This document shows positions 12,462 through 24,452 of a stretch of DNA of 64,000 bases, piece by piece; position 1 is the stretch's first letter; the number at the start of each line of letters is the position of its first letter. The stretch comes from Imbricaverruca yamaguchii (lineage: Eukaryota; Arthropoda; Thecostraca; Neoverrucidae), in assembly GCA_034440575.1 (NCBI GenBank), contig JAOTOL010001328.1, forward strand, positions 461,001 through 525,000. Reading direction: 5' to 3'. A model generated the notes under the pieces. The model was not told the origin of the DNA. It saw nothing but the letters and a program-made list of their open reading frames with translations, and did not search any database. The translations under genes and the position numbers were made by a program.

Positions 12462-13668
12462 CCGTCGCCTCCGGTCGAGCCAGTGTCTATTTTTCTACCC
12501 GCCGGCCGAAGCTCCGCGGCGCCGCAACCGTCGAGCCTCGCCATCCTCTCTCCTCGCCCCGGCCCACCAAACACCCATGCCTAAATCAAATATTTTTTAC
12601 ATTTTTACGACGCCCGCTGCATCGGTTTCAGTTAGCGGCGCCCGGCACGTGGTCGCGGAGTAGTTATTTATTTAACGCGAGCGCTTGTCCGGTGAGAATC
12701 GTGTGCCTGCGCGTGCCTGGGCCGAGAGCGCGATCGAGGACGGGCGGGCCGAGGAGGGTAGCTTCGGCGGCGCTGTCGGCTGTCGTGTGCCGGGAATAAT
12801 GCTTGTGATAATTATTGGAGTTTGTCGTTGTGTAGTGGCGTGCCTCGGCGTCGGCTGCAGCCGCGTCGTCACGCAGTTGTTCGCGGGTGTGTGCAGATGT
12901 TGGGACCGTCAGAGGAGGCACCGCCTGTCTTGGTGTCGGTTGTTGCTGCTCCCTGTCGCTCCGCCACTCTTGGAACGAACGAACGGCGCGGTGAAGCTCC
13001 AGCATGGCGCGTGAGCTAGCACGTTTTAGCTTTTTTGTTGACACCAAGGAATCTCAGGAGTACTATGCTTGGTATCCGACCTACCAAACCAAACCAACCA
13101 ACCAGTATTTTCGGTGGAAAATGTCGCATTTAATCCGAACGTGGCTGGGTGAGCTCGGCTTCCCGCTTCCTCATCTGCTGTTGCACACTACAAAACATGG
13201 TCAACTTGCCAACAGCCGGACAACCGTTTCGGCCCCCCGAACGGACGAATGAACGTGGAATAAATGGCATCTGAATGTGGCTGCCGGCCGGTTTCTACCG
13301 TCGTGGCAGATAGTGGTGTTTTTGTAAGATTGTTCCTGCGTAAGTTAAGCTGAATAATATTAAAATGAACTTATATTGAGACGTAAGGATAGTTTATAAA
13401 ATTGTTTATTCCGAGGAGAGGGAACTTTTGGTTCTAAGCTGTACAGAGTCAGGTGCGTATCGTGTCCTGCAAATAGCGAATGAATTATGTACAGACCTTC
13501 GAAGGCTATATCGTTTGTTGATCTTTCTATGTGACGACCTTCCCAAAGTTCGACTTCGATCTGTGTTGGGTCAGACGCCTCATGCTAACTATTATGCTCA
13601 ACGATAAATTGTGTAAATATTAGACCGTTTTATTCATCCGTACACATGTAACCGGTCTTGTAAATAAA
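12462..13668 (+). other. MED13: MED13 3' untranslated region
   Basis: The sequence after the MED13 stop stays fairly GC-rich to about 13.0 kb and then becomes AT-richer. Two AATAAA signals, at 13259 and 13663, give plausible ends. Small open frames here show no recognisable domain. Confidence 0.55.
13259..13264 (+). terminator. Candidate polyadenylation signal AATAAA (MED13)
   Basis: An AATAAA about 800 bases after the MED13 stop. A second, alternative AATAAA is at 13663-13668. Confidence 0.45.
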
Positions 13669-15065
13669 CGACTGACATGTTCATTGCTGTTGGCGATTCG
13701 AGAACCTTTGAGGAGCGACGATGTCCCGATAATCTAGTGAACGATGGAGCCGGCCGTGACTGCCCGCTGGACAGTGCCGTTAATGCCAGGGGTAACAGGC
13801 TACATCGTGCTCAGTTACTCGTCAGGTCACTGGAGAGACCAGCCTCTCCGGCAGAATGTCGACGAGGAACGGTCGACGTTCATGGTAGTGCGCCTGGCGA
13901 TAATTCACAGTACGTCATGTAGTTCTGGAAATGAGAATAAAAAGACGCGTCTTTTTGCTCTCTTAACTCTGGGGAAGATGGCCATCAATTTTCGTTCGAT
14001 TCTTGCAGGGGCGGTCGGCCCATGCGAGGAACTAAGGCAGTGCCTCACCTGAGTAGAACTGGGGAGTATTTTTTGTGTTATTTTCATAAAATAATGCTTT
14101 CATCCACTGGAGAATACCAAACTTGAAAAACTGGGAACAAATGTGCATTGGTGACTGATAATTATGGTGAAAATTGAAGTTTATATCCATTTACTCCATT
14201 TACATCTTATCCTCAAAACAGCTCTATCACTGCCCGCCAGAGACTAGCCTCTCGCACATATCGCCATGCCATATAGTAAGTGTTCGTTCCATAACAAGCG
14301 CAGGGTAGGCCGGGCCCTCCAATATTGTTTGGCAATTGGTGACGTCACATGGGCTGGACAATTGCTCAGTACTGTAGGCGCTCCAGCGAAACTTCCGTGT
14401 CTTCCACACGACATTTCAGATCTTAAATACCATCAAAATGGGACAAAATCGGGTTCATTTGAAAGCTTGAAGAATCTTGTCCACGAATATGAGCCGTATT
14501 TTCCCTAACGCCGGGATTTTTCGCTTGGACCCACGCTGCCTGCATTCATGTCAAGAGCCACAGGAATCGCGTGGTGCCACGGGTAGTAGCAATATGAGAC
14601 AGGCCAACTGAAGATCACGGCCGGGCAGGAGGGGTAGGAACAAGTAAAAGATAACTGTTGCAACATAATTCCTCCCCACTCGGTGCAGTGCCGTAAACAA
14701 GGGTGGGGGTATTGGGGGCATGTGTCCCCATGGGAAGGTGGTACCCATTCGGCCAGGAAAAGGCGCCAAATTTTATTTTTAGGCTCCTAGAGGAGGCACC
14801 TATACTGGTTGGAATAGTACGCCCTTATTACCCATGTGCAGATAGGGAACCTGTAGCTGGTTTCCAGGATTGCTTTCCATCTTTCATTCATATACCTCTA
14901 GACTAGGCGCGTTCTTTTTGTGATATTTTTAAAGGGCAAGTGCCCCCTCAATGTCGGCTCTGTCCACTAATAATTTAGAGTTTTAAAATGGGGTATCATG
15001 TTAAAAGGGCGCGCTTCGCTTGCCGAAGCTTAGCTTTTATTGCCCACTGGCGACCAGTGACAACT
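13669..15065. other. Intergenic, no gene seen
   Basis: No exon-like or domain-bearing frame was recognised. 14690-14960 contains a G-rich, repeat-like stretch. Confidence 0.4.
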
Positions 15066-15330
15066 GGGGGCGGTGATAAATTATTCGCGAAATGGGGTGG
15101 AATGTACCACCTATTGAACAATGGGTCATCCTTCTCAGAGAAGTATTGATATCGTGCTTCTCGATGTCTGTTTACTAAGTCACAATGCATCGTTTTCAAC
15201 GTTGTGTAAGTATCTTGATTATGCTCACCATTATAGATTGTGATATATCTTATACTTAACGCGATTTCAAGTAGAGGATTACCCATCATATGGTCTACTG
15301 TGCAATGCAATTTGGCGACAGTATGCTATT
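15066..15330 (-). repeat. R1 repeat, copy 3 (best-preserved coding remnant)
   Basis: The minus strand is open here and reads EIALSIRY near its start and EARYQYFSEKDDP and WYIPPHFANN later. Copy 2 at 49357-49846 reads CRYFLEKDVD and KWHIPPIF at matching places. Similarity at the protein level across decayed DNA suggests a once-coding element. The protein family was not recognised. Confidence 0.55.
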
Positions 15331-16710
15331 CTATCATTGATATGAGCACAAGCATTCTTATAAAACGTCTCCCAGGATAAACGAAACAGATGCACATAAA
15401 AGCAGGCTATGGGCTCACAATTTAAGGACGGAACTATTTTCTAAATAACAGTTTCCATGGGAAAATAGATGTCTCAGTGGACTCCTTTTGGCGTCTCACA
15501 CCTCACGAAAAAAAAACAATATTTTAACGCTGACTGGGGGTCACCCCGAAAAGTGGTGGCTACACAGAATCGCGTCGGTGGTCGAGAAAAATCGTACTAT
15601 TGCTTCGAAAATTTCCACCTAGACTCCAAAAAAATAACACGATGGCTGAGCCAAAATAAATATAGTCAGGTCCAAAAATCACACCGGGGCACCACGAAAT
15701 CCTACGTGGACCTCAAAATATGTTGTAGCTCTAAATAAATTAGAGACAAGGGCTCCAAATAAACAGAGTGGATCAGTTGTTTGCGGTGAGAACACGCGAT
15801 TGACACCAAATTTGATCATGTGAGGTCATTAGCTCACTTATATGGTGAGCAGATCCAAAATATTTGGGAAATTGATGAATTTCGGAATCTTGCCACCGTT
15901 ACCGTTTAGTTGCGCACGAAATGCCTACAAACAGGGATAAATTCAAGATTGCCGTGGGGGCACTTGTCTGAAGGGGCGCCACCGTGAGAGTAACTGGAGG
16001 GTCGCCTCTGACCGAAGACAAATCGAGGGGTGCGTGGTGGGTGAACTCAAACACAATGCGGAGGCGCCTTTTCCTCTCAGAAGGCGCCTTGGGTTTAACA
16101 AATTTGTGGGAGCCTTATTGGAGGGGCACCACCTTCCATGAATCTGGAAGGGACCTGCCCCCAATTTCCCTCCTGTATCAGCCCCCGTCTACCAATGTGT
16201 TCCTTATAATTTCCTCATTCCAGTGACGTATCGTTCGTGTCGCTTCTTTACACATGGGGAATGTACCATGTCAGGTCAAAGTCGTGACCCCACTTCGAAA
16301 TCTTCCAATTTTTTGCTGTTTCGTTTTCATTTCAGGTAAACATGTGTGCTGAAGTTGAATTCAGCACTCAAAATTACGATGCACTGGTTCCAAGCCTGAA
16401 TATTGTCATCCAAGGCCACTTTGGGTTGTGGACTCAGATGACCTTAAAAGGTCAATAATCAATGTAATCGGGTCAGGATGAACCCCAATCGGTCCAAAAG
16501 ACTAAACATGTCAGGTGGCCGGAGGTTTGCTCATTCCCCAGCGAGACTATCCGATAAACGTGCAATGAGTCAGCAATGTCGCTACGTATGCTGGAACGAG
16601 GACCCGATGCAGGCAGCCCAAGCAAATCCTGCGCCGAAAGTCACATCGGAAGTACGGTGACCCGGTGATGGAGGGCTATCGCAGGCAGGCCCACACACAC
16701 ATATACAACA

Positions 16711-16713
<3 letters not shown>
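15331..16713. other. Intergenic, no gene seen
   Basis: Only short frames. Some G-rich repeat-like segments (15955-16170) and scattered AGGTCA/TGACCT motifs occur. Confidence 0.4.

Positions 16714-16764
<51 letters not shown>
16714..16764. repeat. (AT)n microsatellite
   Basis: About 51 bases of uninterrupted AT dinucleotide, preceded by a short CA run. Confidence 0.98.
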
Positions 16765-16766
<2 letters not shown>

Positions 16767-17268
16767 CAAATGTACGTGCGTGCATGAGCATGTTTGCACG
16801 TGCTTCGTTCCCGATAAAAACGTAGCGCAGGTGATGGTTCTTTTTCTTTTTGTACTTGACAGAAAAAAAGCATGGCATGATTCAGTACCTCATCACAATG
16901 TGCTCAAAATGAGTGGAGCTTCAAAAAAAAACATCTGGTTATCTCCACCACTTAAACACAGTCATTACGTATCGCAATCACAGGTACATACGCACATGAT
17001 GGTGGAGCGGCGTCAGTCAGACTACCCGGTCTTCGGACTGATCGGCATATCTGCGGCCACGGGCTAAATGGTAGTGACCATGAAACATGACCACCCGACA
17101 CATGAGTGGCGTATTCGAACCAGGCCGTAAATCGCCAGCCACCACACGGACGAAACGGTTGGTCGGTCAACAAGCGCTGCAGGCAGGCTGACCAGACCGG
17201 AAGCACTGACACCAGGCGGCAACACCCGGGAAAACAGCAGCGGGGCCGCCGACGCAGGAGTGACAAGG

Positions 17269-17874
17269 CTAAACCGACCCGCGCTCGGGCGACGGGCACC
17301 GGTGTCGCAGCAACACCTGCACACTGAACAGCTGGTTCCTGACGGAGCGGATGGGCAGCACGTGGCGACAGTCGTCGGCGGCGGGCGTGTCGGCGGCGGT
17401 CAGCGGGAAGCCGGCGGGCGGCGCCGTCGCGTCACTCAGACGGCGCGACACTGCCGCGTGGAGACGGAACGACGAGTGTTGCGGGGACGGACGGCGGCCG
17501 GGCAGCGCCGAGTAGAGCGTGAGCAGCACGCCGGCCATTGTCTCCTCCATGCGAGCCAGGCACACGTCGTCGTCGATCGCAAACGCGGCCGCGTCCAGCA
17601 CGCGAAGCTCCAGACTGACCACTTCGAACGTCCTGCCGGCCGGGTCCAGCACAACCACGGCGATCTCCTCGATCAGCTGCTGTTCCATGTACGGCCGCAG
17701 GGATGCCAGTGTGCTCGAGATATACTTGTTTACGTCCTTGTGAACAGACATTTGGACGGGAATCTTATACTTCTGCTGTCTACGGAAGATTGCCTCAGGG
17801 TAGAGCTTGCGTAGATAGAGAATTGAGTGAAGCACCGTTTCCACAAACTCCGAGAGAAGATCGCAGGCAGCCAT
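17269..17874 (-). CDS. MAD2L2: MAD2L2 / REV7 HORMA-domain protein
   Basis: REV7 is the HORMA adaptor that joins REV3 in DNA polymerase zeta for translesion synthesis and, in vertebrates, works in shieldin. From the ATG at 17874 the frame gives 201 residues. The HORMA core is clear: LLSEFVETVLHSILYLRKLYP, KYKIPVQMSVHKDVNKYI, EEIAVVVLDPAGRTFEV and a C-terminal FSVQVLLRH strand; the human protein has 211 residues. The frame stays open upstream to 17922 without another ATG, adding residues (IDKIRFSV) that align with the human N-terminus. A short upstream coding exon or a non-ATG start is therefore possible. No intron interrupts the HORMA domain. The segment between the safety-belt strands is Ala/Pro/Arg-rich and differs from vertebrates. 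Confidence 0.88.
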   Translation of the reverse strand: MAACDLLSEFVETVLHSILYLRKLYPEAIFRRQQKYKIPVQMSVHKDVNKYISSTLASLRPYMEQQLIEEIAVVVLDPAGRTFEVVSLELRVLDAAAFAIDDDVCLARMEETMAGVLLTLYSALPGRRPSPQHSSFRLHAAVSRRLSDATAPPAGFPLTAADTPAADDCRHVLPIRSVRNQLFSVQVLLRHRCPSPERGSV

Positions 17875-17922
17875 CACAGAAAACCGTATCTTGTCTATGG
17901 TTTCAATGCATTTTAATGTCAA

Positions 17923-18285
17923 TGTCTAGTAGGCTGACACACATTTTCCAGATAAGCATGGGAGCAAGAGAAGTCCATGAAGATTCGCTTGAAATCATGT
18001 AAAAATCAGGTGTCTTCTGAATACTTGAAAGGATGAGTGCTGTCACCACTGGAATGATGGGAGAACCAACCATGCTGAGGTGTCAATCAACTACACAGAA
18101 CTCCGTGTTTTTACTTTAACACTCGCACGTCCGGCGGTCCGCGCCAACTTCGCATGTCCGGAGGGGGGGGGGGGGAGCAGATGTCTGCCCCCTTAAGATC
18201 TCTGGAACTATGCTAGCTAGCAACAAATGGAAAACGGGGTTGGATAGCTAGTGACTGGTTCTATCGAAAGTGTTTCGGTCATTTT
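17923..18285. other. Upstream of MAD2L2, no gene seen
   Basis: Probable 5' flank of MAD2L2. It contains a G-run at 18163-18176 followed by a C-run (G-run hairpin type). No TATA-like element was convincing. Confidence 0.35.
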
Positions 18286-18990
18286 TCGCTCAGGTCAACA
18301 TTCAGGTCAATGGGCCATCATAGGTCAAATTCGACCAGATCAGGTGGCACTCAGATATTGACACATATCTCAGGACCTGTAACAGACAGAAACAAACGGC
18401 GAATGCCATTCGACAGTCCTTGAAATCCGCTACCCACAATAGGCGGTGTAATTTAAGGTCAGGTCAACCGACACTCAGGTCAAGGTCATGAAGGCATGAC
18501 CTCAGGTCAAGGTCACGAAGTCGCCTAGGGAGGTCATGTAATGTATCAATCGACACGTCTTGGCGATACAAGCACAATGACGGTAATTTCAGCCTTCTAG
18601 CTCAATGCAGTGCGATATAATGCGCCGAAAATGTCTAGTGATCTCAGGTGACCTCAGAGACCTTGGTAAGGTCACTGAGCAAAAATGTCAGCGGTAACAT
18701 TGAGCATAGCTTCCATCTACATGCCACAATCGTTGTGAGGCTATTCCGAGCGCAAATATGTGACCAGGAAACATTTGTATATTTTACCATAGCCCTATAA
18801 TGGGGAAGCCATGGCCGCGACGTGACCTAAGGTCAAGCTACGATAAAAAACGATATACATATTATGGTCCCTGATGGGATCATGAGATGCTATAAGTTTG
18901 AAATCAATCGCCGAATTATTGTGGAAGTTATGCCACCTACAACTCCGAGTGTAGTTGGGTCACTTCGCCTGACCTGGTGACCTGACCTGA
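18286..18990. repeat. AGGTCA-rich segment
   Basis: About 18 AGGTCA or TGACCT hexamers fall in about 700 bases, including two direct AGGTCAAGGTCA pairs near 18480 and 18505. The hexamer is the nuclear-receptor half-site. The density could reflect a repeat family rather than a regulatory element, since similar motifs recur near 5750, 16270, 50440, 51170 and 62800. Confidence 0.5.
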
Positions 18991-19943
18991 GATGACCCAG
19001 GATTAAAAATGTATGAAGACATGCGGAAAAGACCAATGAACAGCTATGCGAGGTTTGGCCTTGCTAATCCGATTAGTTTGGCGGCAAATGAGGAAAACCA
19101 GGATGGGGCAAATATCTGCCCCACCCCGGACGTACGCGCAGGGTGGGAATTTTGGGCCTCTCCTGGAGTATGGAGACCTAAGGACATTTTATTCTCCAGG
19201 ATTGTGACTGCAAATGTTGAACTTTTTTATTCTCCGAATGAAACGTGCCAATAATGGATGACATTTTGTTTCAGGATCACAGTCCAGCTCCAACAATGCA
19301 GTTATAGTTTCCAGTCCATCGTACAAATTAGAAGCCTGGACAACAGAACAGAAGAGCATGGCATAGCAGGTCATAAGGCATGAAATGCAGGTTGCAGTCA
19401 ATTGCCCAGGAAGCATATCATGTTATATCAGAATACCTACAAGTTTGTGGTGGTTGTTTGGATTGCATTGTGCATGTGTCAAACATATTGCATGTTATGC
19501 ATGTGTGCATGAATCTGCAAATATGCTTTGAATAAATACATTCAACTCTGGCTATACCAATATTTATTTTGCTTGGAAGAACTCATATTGAAGGTGCAAG
19601 GAAATGACATGAAGGAAATGTTGCTGCAAAATCCCACACATTTGTGGTGGAGACCTTGTTTATATCAGATAGGTACGGATCGCACAGTTACAAACTATGT
19701 CCTGGCTCAGTCTAAGCCCCAATCAAGGCCGAACTCGTGGGGGGTTACTCAGGTAATCGTTGGTGTGCACGATGCCCCCAAATCCGAACGAAACAAAAGC
19801 ATCGACATAGCATAAAAACAATAGAGAACAAAATAATGTAAATTTCGGAACTAGTTATTACCTCAGCCTATTACTCTCCAGGATATTTTCACACTGGCAG
19901 GACGGCGGCCCAGCACAATCACTCTGTAATCACAGATGAATCG

Positions 19944-20363
19944 TCATTCGGCTTGAGCCAATGTCGTCTCATTCTGAATAACAAAGATATGAGGGATTAG
20001 GTTTTCGTATGTCTTCAGAATTCTGTCGAAATGACTCTTCAGAAGGAAAGATTGGAATATACCACGATTCTTCTTCATAATTCCGGGAAATACTGGCGTT
20101 ACACCAAAAATCTCCATTACGAAACCTCTCGTATTGCTGCCATATCTTGCCACCATTGTGGAACTCGAAATATGCACAATGACGTCAAATACTCGCATAT
20201 CGGACCCGAGGTCCTGTTCTCCAGCCGCATTCCAATCGGAGACTACCGGAGAACGTAGTTCTGGACATCTCAGACCGTTTTCAGCAATTTCGTTAATTTC
20301 ACGAAATAGAGCATTCAATTTCGAATTGAAATGCATAAAATAGCTCCAGCTAGCGAACTTCAT
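19944..20363 (-). CDS. Unidentified open frame, 139 residues
   Basis: An ATG-started frame on the minus strand (start MKFASWSYFMHF) with mixed, protein-like composition, for example LRCPELRSPVVSDWNAAGEQ and a PHIFVIQNE end. No family was recognised, no splice context is clear and the DNA around it is non-coding. It may be chance or a mobile-element remnant. Confidence 0.2.
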   Translation of the reverse strand: MKFASWSYFMHFNSKLNALFREINEIAENGLRCPELRSPVVSDWNAAGEQDLGSDMRVFDVIVHISSSTMVARYGSNTRGFVMEIFGVTPVFPGIMKKNRGIFQSFLLKSHFDRILKTYENLIPHIFVIQNETTLAQAE

Positions 20364-20399
20364 TGATGGCAAAAGACCTAATTTTTGGGAGCCATGTAA

Positions 20400-22743
20400 A
20401 TGCTAAAAAATGCAAAAGACCTTGGGTTACTTTGGTATGAATTCCACCTCAATTCGCAAAACTACAGTAACCCGTCAAGAGAAAAGCATCTGAATAGTAG
20501 TTTTATCACTTCAGCAACAGCAGTAACTGTGCATGTACGGAGTTTAAACGTTCTCCGGGCCATTTATGGTCACAAATAGACGTCATTTAAAATAGTTACG
20601 AAAATCTATCATTTCATCATTTGACCACCCTTGGATACGTCGCCGTTAGGACAGGACAATATCCGTACTAGAGTAGGAAAATTAACAAATTATTGGGACG
20701 GTCTCGCCCGATTTATGTTTCGATCTAGGATAAAGACAACGTAATTTCATGATTAGGAACATATATCTTCAGTGTATTGATTCCCATATAACTGAAGAAA
20801 AAAGGCAACACCGTATTGAGGTATGAATTCTATTAAAGGCGACAGGAATTGAGGTCAAGCAGCGGTCTTGAAATTGTGTAAATATTGCAGTCATGTTTAC
20901 ACAGCGACCACACTTTGACCGCGCGCTTCGCCTCGCTGCTTTGTCCCTTCCCTTTGCGCAAAGATCTTTGTCTCGATTGGTTGGGTATACTGGGTTGAGA
21001 CACAGTTTTGAGAGCTTTCCGGAGAAAAACTTAGTAAGTGCAAGTGAATTAATGGGCGTGATTGACGTGACTTAGGGTCCAGTAAAGGGGTGTAAGTATG
21101 CCTGTGAGTAAGCGGCTTGTATGCTTTTCAGCAATCATCGTTTTTTGGGCTCCGACACCATTAGCTTTCTGTTTTTAGGGGGGTGGGGTCCGAGACCATT
21201 TTTTTGTATTCTCTGACTCCATGGGCAGGAATATCTTCTTTTTCTTGGAGGGCTCCGATACAAATTTTTTATTCTCCGACTCCAGGTCAGCGAACCACCT
21301 TTCCCACGCTGCGTACGCGTGTTAAGAAGTTCATTGTTTATTTTTTCTGTTTGTGGAGGAAGTGGCAGAGGGGCAGCCAAGAGAGACCCGGGCTTTGTCC
21401 CTTAGTAACCAAGAATACATTTTTTTTAAAGTTTTATTTCACCATGCAAGACCTGATTTCGGTGCACTTCGCGCGCCGAAAGCGACCTCTGTTTCATAAT
21501 ATATTTTTGGGTTCAGCCATACTTACGAAAATCCTGGATGCACCACAAGGGAGTGGGATGGACTCAATCCCAACACATCCTGAGATTTTATATGACACGA
21601 AATGTGCAAGCCATTGTGCAAGCTATACCTCCATTCCCAAGCATCCAATAATACACTGGGTCAAACAAGAAATTCTTATAATTTTACCATGTAAAATCCT
21701 AGATTTTTGGTGGGCTAGGGGTTTTGTCTGCTTCATAGCATATTTGGAGAGGTCGCCCCTCCACCCCCACCCACAGGAAACTCCTGGCCATCACACTGTC
21801 TTCATACCTATGACATTAAGCATCTTGTCAATGACATTGAGCCCTAGCTCTGCCAAAGGTGAATGCTATGGAGGCACATCCTGTCAGTTTTACCATTTAT
21901 GTTGAAACCAAGTCACATTGATATATGTTGTGTTATCTGTAGGAAGGTATTATGGCCTATGATTCATTTTGGTTGAATTCCTCATACACATCAGGCCTGG
22001 AGAGCATACACATCATACAATATCTAAGAAAATCAATGGCATGTGAGGGCATCAAATTTTGGAAACTTGTAAGGTTGTGTCCATTTAAATAGGATGCAGT
22101 AAAATGCATTAACATCGGGGACAGGATTGAATTTTGATTTTAGGTGAAACACTGAAAATCAAACCGAGAGCAGAAACCCATCATGTGAAAACAAAACCAT
22201 TCAACCAGAGGCAATCATTCCTGAAAACAATATTCACAGGAAGGTCAATGCATGGAAGTAGTGTGCCCAAATGGATTGGGGGGCACACAATTCTTCATTA
22301 TTTCTTCATTAAGGCATTCATGAGACAAGCTTTACACACATTCTACATCAATAAGGCAAACAAAGGAGTTAGCTTTGGTTGGGTTGAGTTTTACTTTTAG
22401 GTTGTAACATTTTTGATTATTTTGTGAGCATCTTTGAAGAAAGGAAGTTTCTTCACAAGCAGCCCAGGCTGGCTTTCATCATGCTGTGTTTGGTTTTATC
22501 AGGAAACTTTTGAGAAAAACCTAATATCTTCCACAAATTTGTATCTAGCAAAAAATATTAATACATTGTAATATGTAGAAGCCCTAGACAAAGGTTGGGT
22601 CAAAAATCTGTTTTGCCATGTTCACTGATAGTCGAATGCAGTTGTTATCCATTTTGGTGGGAAATAAAAATTAAATATGAACGCTTCAAGTTGAGGTGCT
22701 TATAACTCCAGAAGCAATCATGTCACCCAGAAAAGAACATCAA
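20400..22743. other. Intergenic, no gene supported
   Basis: AT-rich DNA. A frame at 21183-21905 stays open for about 240 codons but begins with GTG, has no recognisable domain and is rich in low-complexity hydrophobic stretches, so it is not called a gene. Confidence 0.4.
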
Positions 22744-22804
22744 GTTAGTTAGTTAGTTATTGGGGTTTAGGGGCGCATCGACTGCAGAGGTCATGCAGCG
22801 CCCA
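22744..22804 (-). repeat. Mini hairpin retroposon, copy 2
   Basis: A 61-bp insert. On its own strand it reads TTGGGCGCTGCATGACC, then GTCGATGCGCCCCTAAACC, and ends in (AACT)n. A perfect 13-bp duplication, AAAAGAACATCAA, flanks it at 22731-22743 and 22805-22817. Confidence 0.85.
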
Positions 22805-22942
22805 AAAAGAACATCAAAATCATTGAAATATCATAGAGGAAATGACACCAGAAAGCATATTTTTGACAATGGAGATTTGACAATACATGTAGGTAATCCT
22901 GTCAGAACATGGTAAAATGACAGCATTCACTGTGCTGACATA

Positions 22943-23001
22943 CTTGGGTGCAATATAACCCTGGGGGGTTGATGCACCCTAAAGTCCCAATAATCAATCA
23001 A
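22943..23001 (+). repeat. Mini hairpin retroposon, copy 3
   Basis: A 59-bp insert with stem arms GGGTGC and GCACCC, a compensatory variant of the usual GGGCGC/GCGCCC, and an (AATC)n tail. A 12-bp duplication, TGTGCTGACATA, lies at 22931-22942 and 23002-23013. Confidence 0.8.
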
Positions 23002-23256
23002 TGTGCTGACATATTCAAGAGTTTATCTGCACCTGGTATTCCACAGATATGATAAGGATAAATTAAATGCTTCTTTTGACCACTCCAACACCCTTTTATC
23101 CTGAAAAGCTAGGTTTCTGGCTTTACTCCACATTTATACCCCACATGGCATAATAGGTTAATTTTTTTAAGAGGTTGTTTAATTCTGATTCAGAATACCA
23201 TGTTTATGAAGGTGCTAAGGTGATGGGATATCTTACTCTCTGGAAATGAGAAAACA

Positions 23257-23286
23257 TTAGGTTAGGTTAGGTTAGGCTGAGTTAGG
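23257..23286 (+). repeat. Short interstitial (TTAGG)n
   Basis: Four perfect TTAGG units, one CTGAG, then another TTAGG. TTAGG is the arthropod telomere unit. Shorter runs occur near 12127, 23398 and 28043. Confidence 0.7.
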
Positions 23287-23954
23287 TTACTTTTTTAATG
23301 TTCAAAATTTCAAGAAAATAAATTGCTTGATGTTTTGAACTATATTTTATATATACACATATAGGTATGTATATATATGTTCAAATGCAGGTAACACTAG
23401 GTTAGGTTAAGGTATGATGCATTTTTATTGTATTTCTAACATTCCTTTTATGCTGTTACCTAGCTCAGACCTTTTTAGCATTATTTTGCTCACAACCTGA
23501 AAAGTAAGCATTTGCACAGAAAATAACTGGTCTCACCATCTTAGTTACCTTCATGAAGGTAACATTCTTGAGAAAAAAAATGCCAACAATAAAAAACAGC
23601 TTCTAAGACAAATTTACAATAATCGCAGCAACCAACCCACCCGGATATCTCGGTCAAGGCCGGGAGCTCTACGCGACGGCCCCCGTCAATGTTCATTGGC
23701 AGCCGGGGACGTCATCTGGGCGCTGATTTGGGTTCAGCAGATTATCACGACAGCAAGAAATGGTACTTTTCCGCGTACGTTCCTGACTAACAAGTATATG
23801 TCAGTGGTGCAAATTATACGTCATCTGAAAGCTTGTTTCATGGTATTTCGATAATCATGGGAGACTTTCACATGAATATGTTAGTTATTGTGCAAAATGG
23901 TGTTATTTAGACACATGTCATATCCATCGACACTATTTAACTTAGGCGGGCGGA

Positions 23955-24045
23955 GCGACTCGGGGTTGGTAGCGCAGTTGGTAGCGCGTCGGTTTGCCGA
24001 CTCGGAGGTAGCCGGTTCGAGCCTGGAGTCCGGCAGCTTTTTGTG
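23955..24045 (+). mobile_element. tRNA-like SINE head
   Basis: A box GGTAGCGCAGTTGGTAGCGCG, B box CCGGTTCGAGCC, then a TTTTT terminator at about 24039. The anticodon arm does not fold normally and the T stem has mismatches, so it is a tRNA-derived SINE or pseudogene. Confidence 0.6.
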
Positions 24046-24452
24046 CGCGTCGTGGCAAGTCCTTCTAATAAGTAACAGTGAATTAAGACACTGTTCACAT
24101 GGGACGATCTTTTTCATAAAGAGAAGGGAAATGCGCAGATATTCTGCAAGGCTGGGGTTCTGCCACCATAAATTTATGGTTGGGCACTTCTTCTAATCAG
24201 CCAGGCATAGGAAGCGCGGAGCACGTCACCGCTTATGGCAGTGTCCAGGCCCACAGTCCCTTCCTGACACGGGCGGCGGACCATCGGGGGTGGGACAGGA
24301 GACAGGATCCCCTGAATTTAATCATTTGTGGCACTACGGCAGTGCATTACAAATATTGAGCTAAAAACTAACGGTTATCCTTTCCCCTCCCACCAGTACA
24401 CGCCCAACAACATTAGTCCCTGCTCCTAGAGGTGTGCATATAATAACAGTGC

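Noticed and set aside
13080..13106. Eleventh mini hairpin retroposon (AACC-rich run)
   Set aside because: Only the tail-like AACC run is present; the hairpin core and flanking duplication are absent.
21183..21905. 240-codon open frame
   Set aside because: It starts with GTG, has no domain, and has low-complexity hydrophobic and Pro/His stretches in AT-rich repeat-like DNA. Probably chance.
23966..24040. Functional tRNA gene
   Set aside because: A and B boxes are good, but the anticodon arm does not fold and the T stem has mismatches. A SINE head is a better fit.
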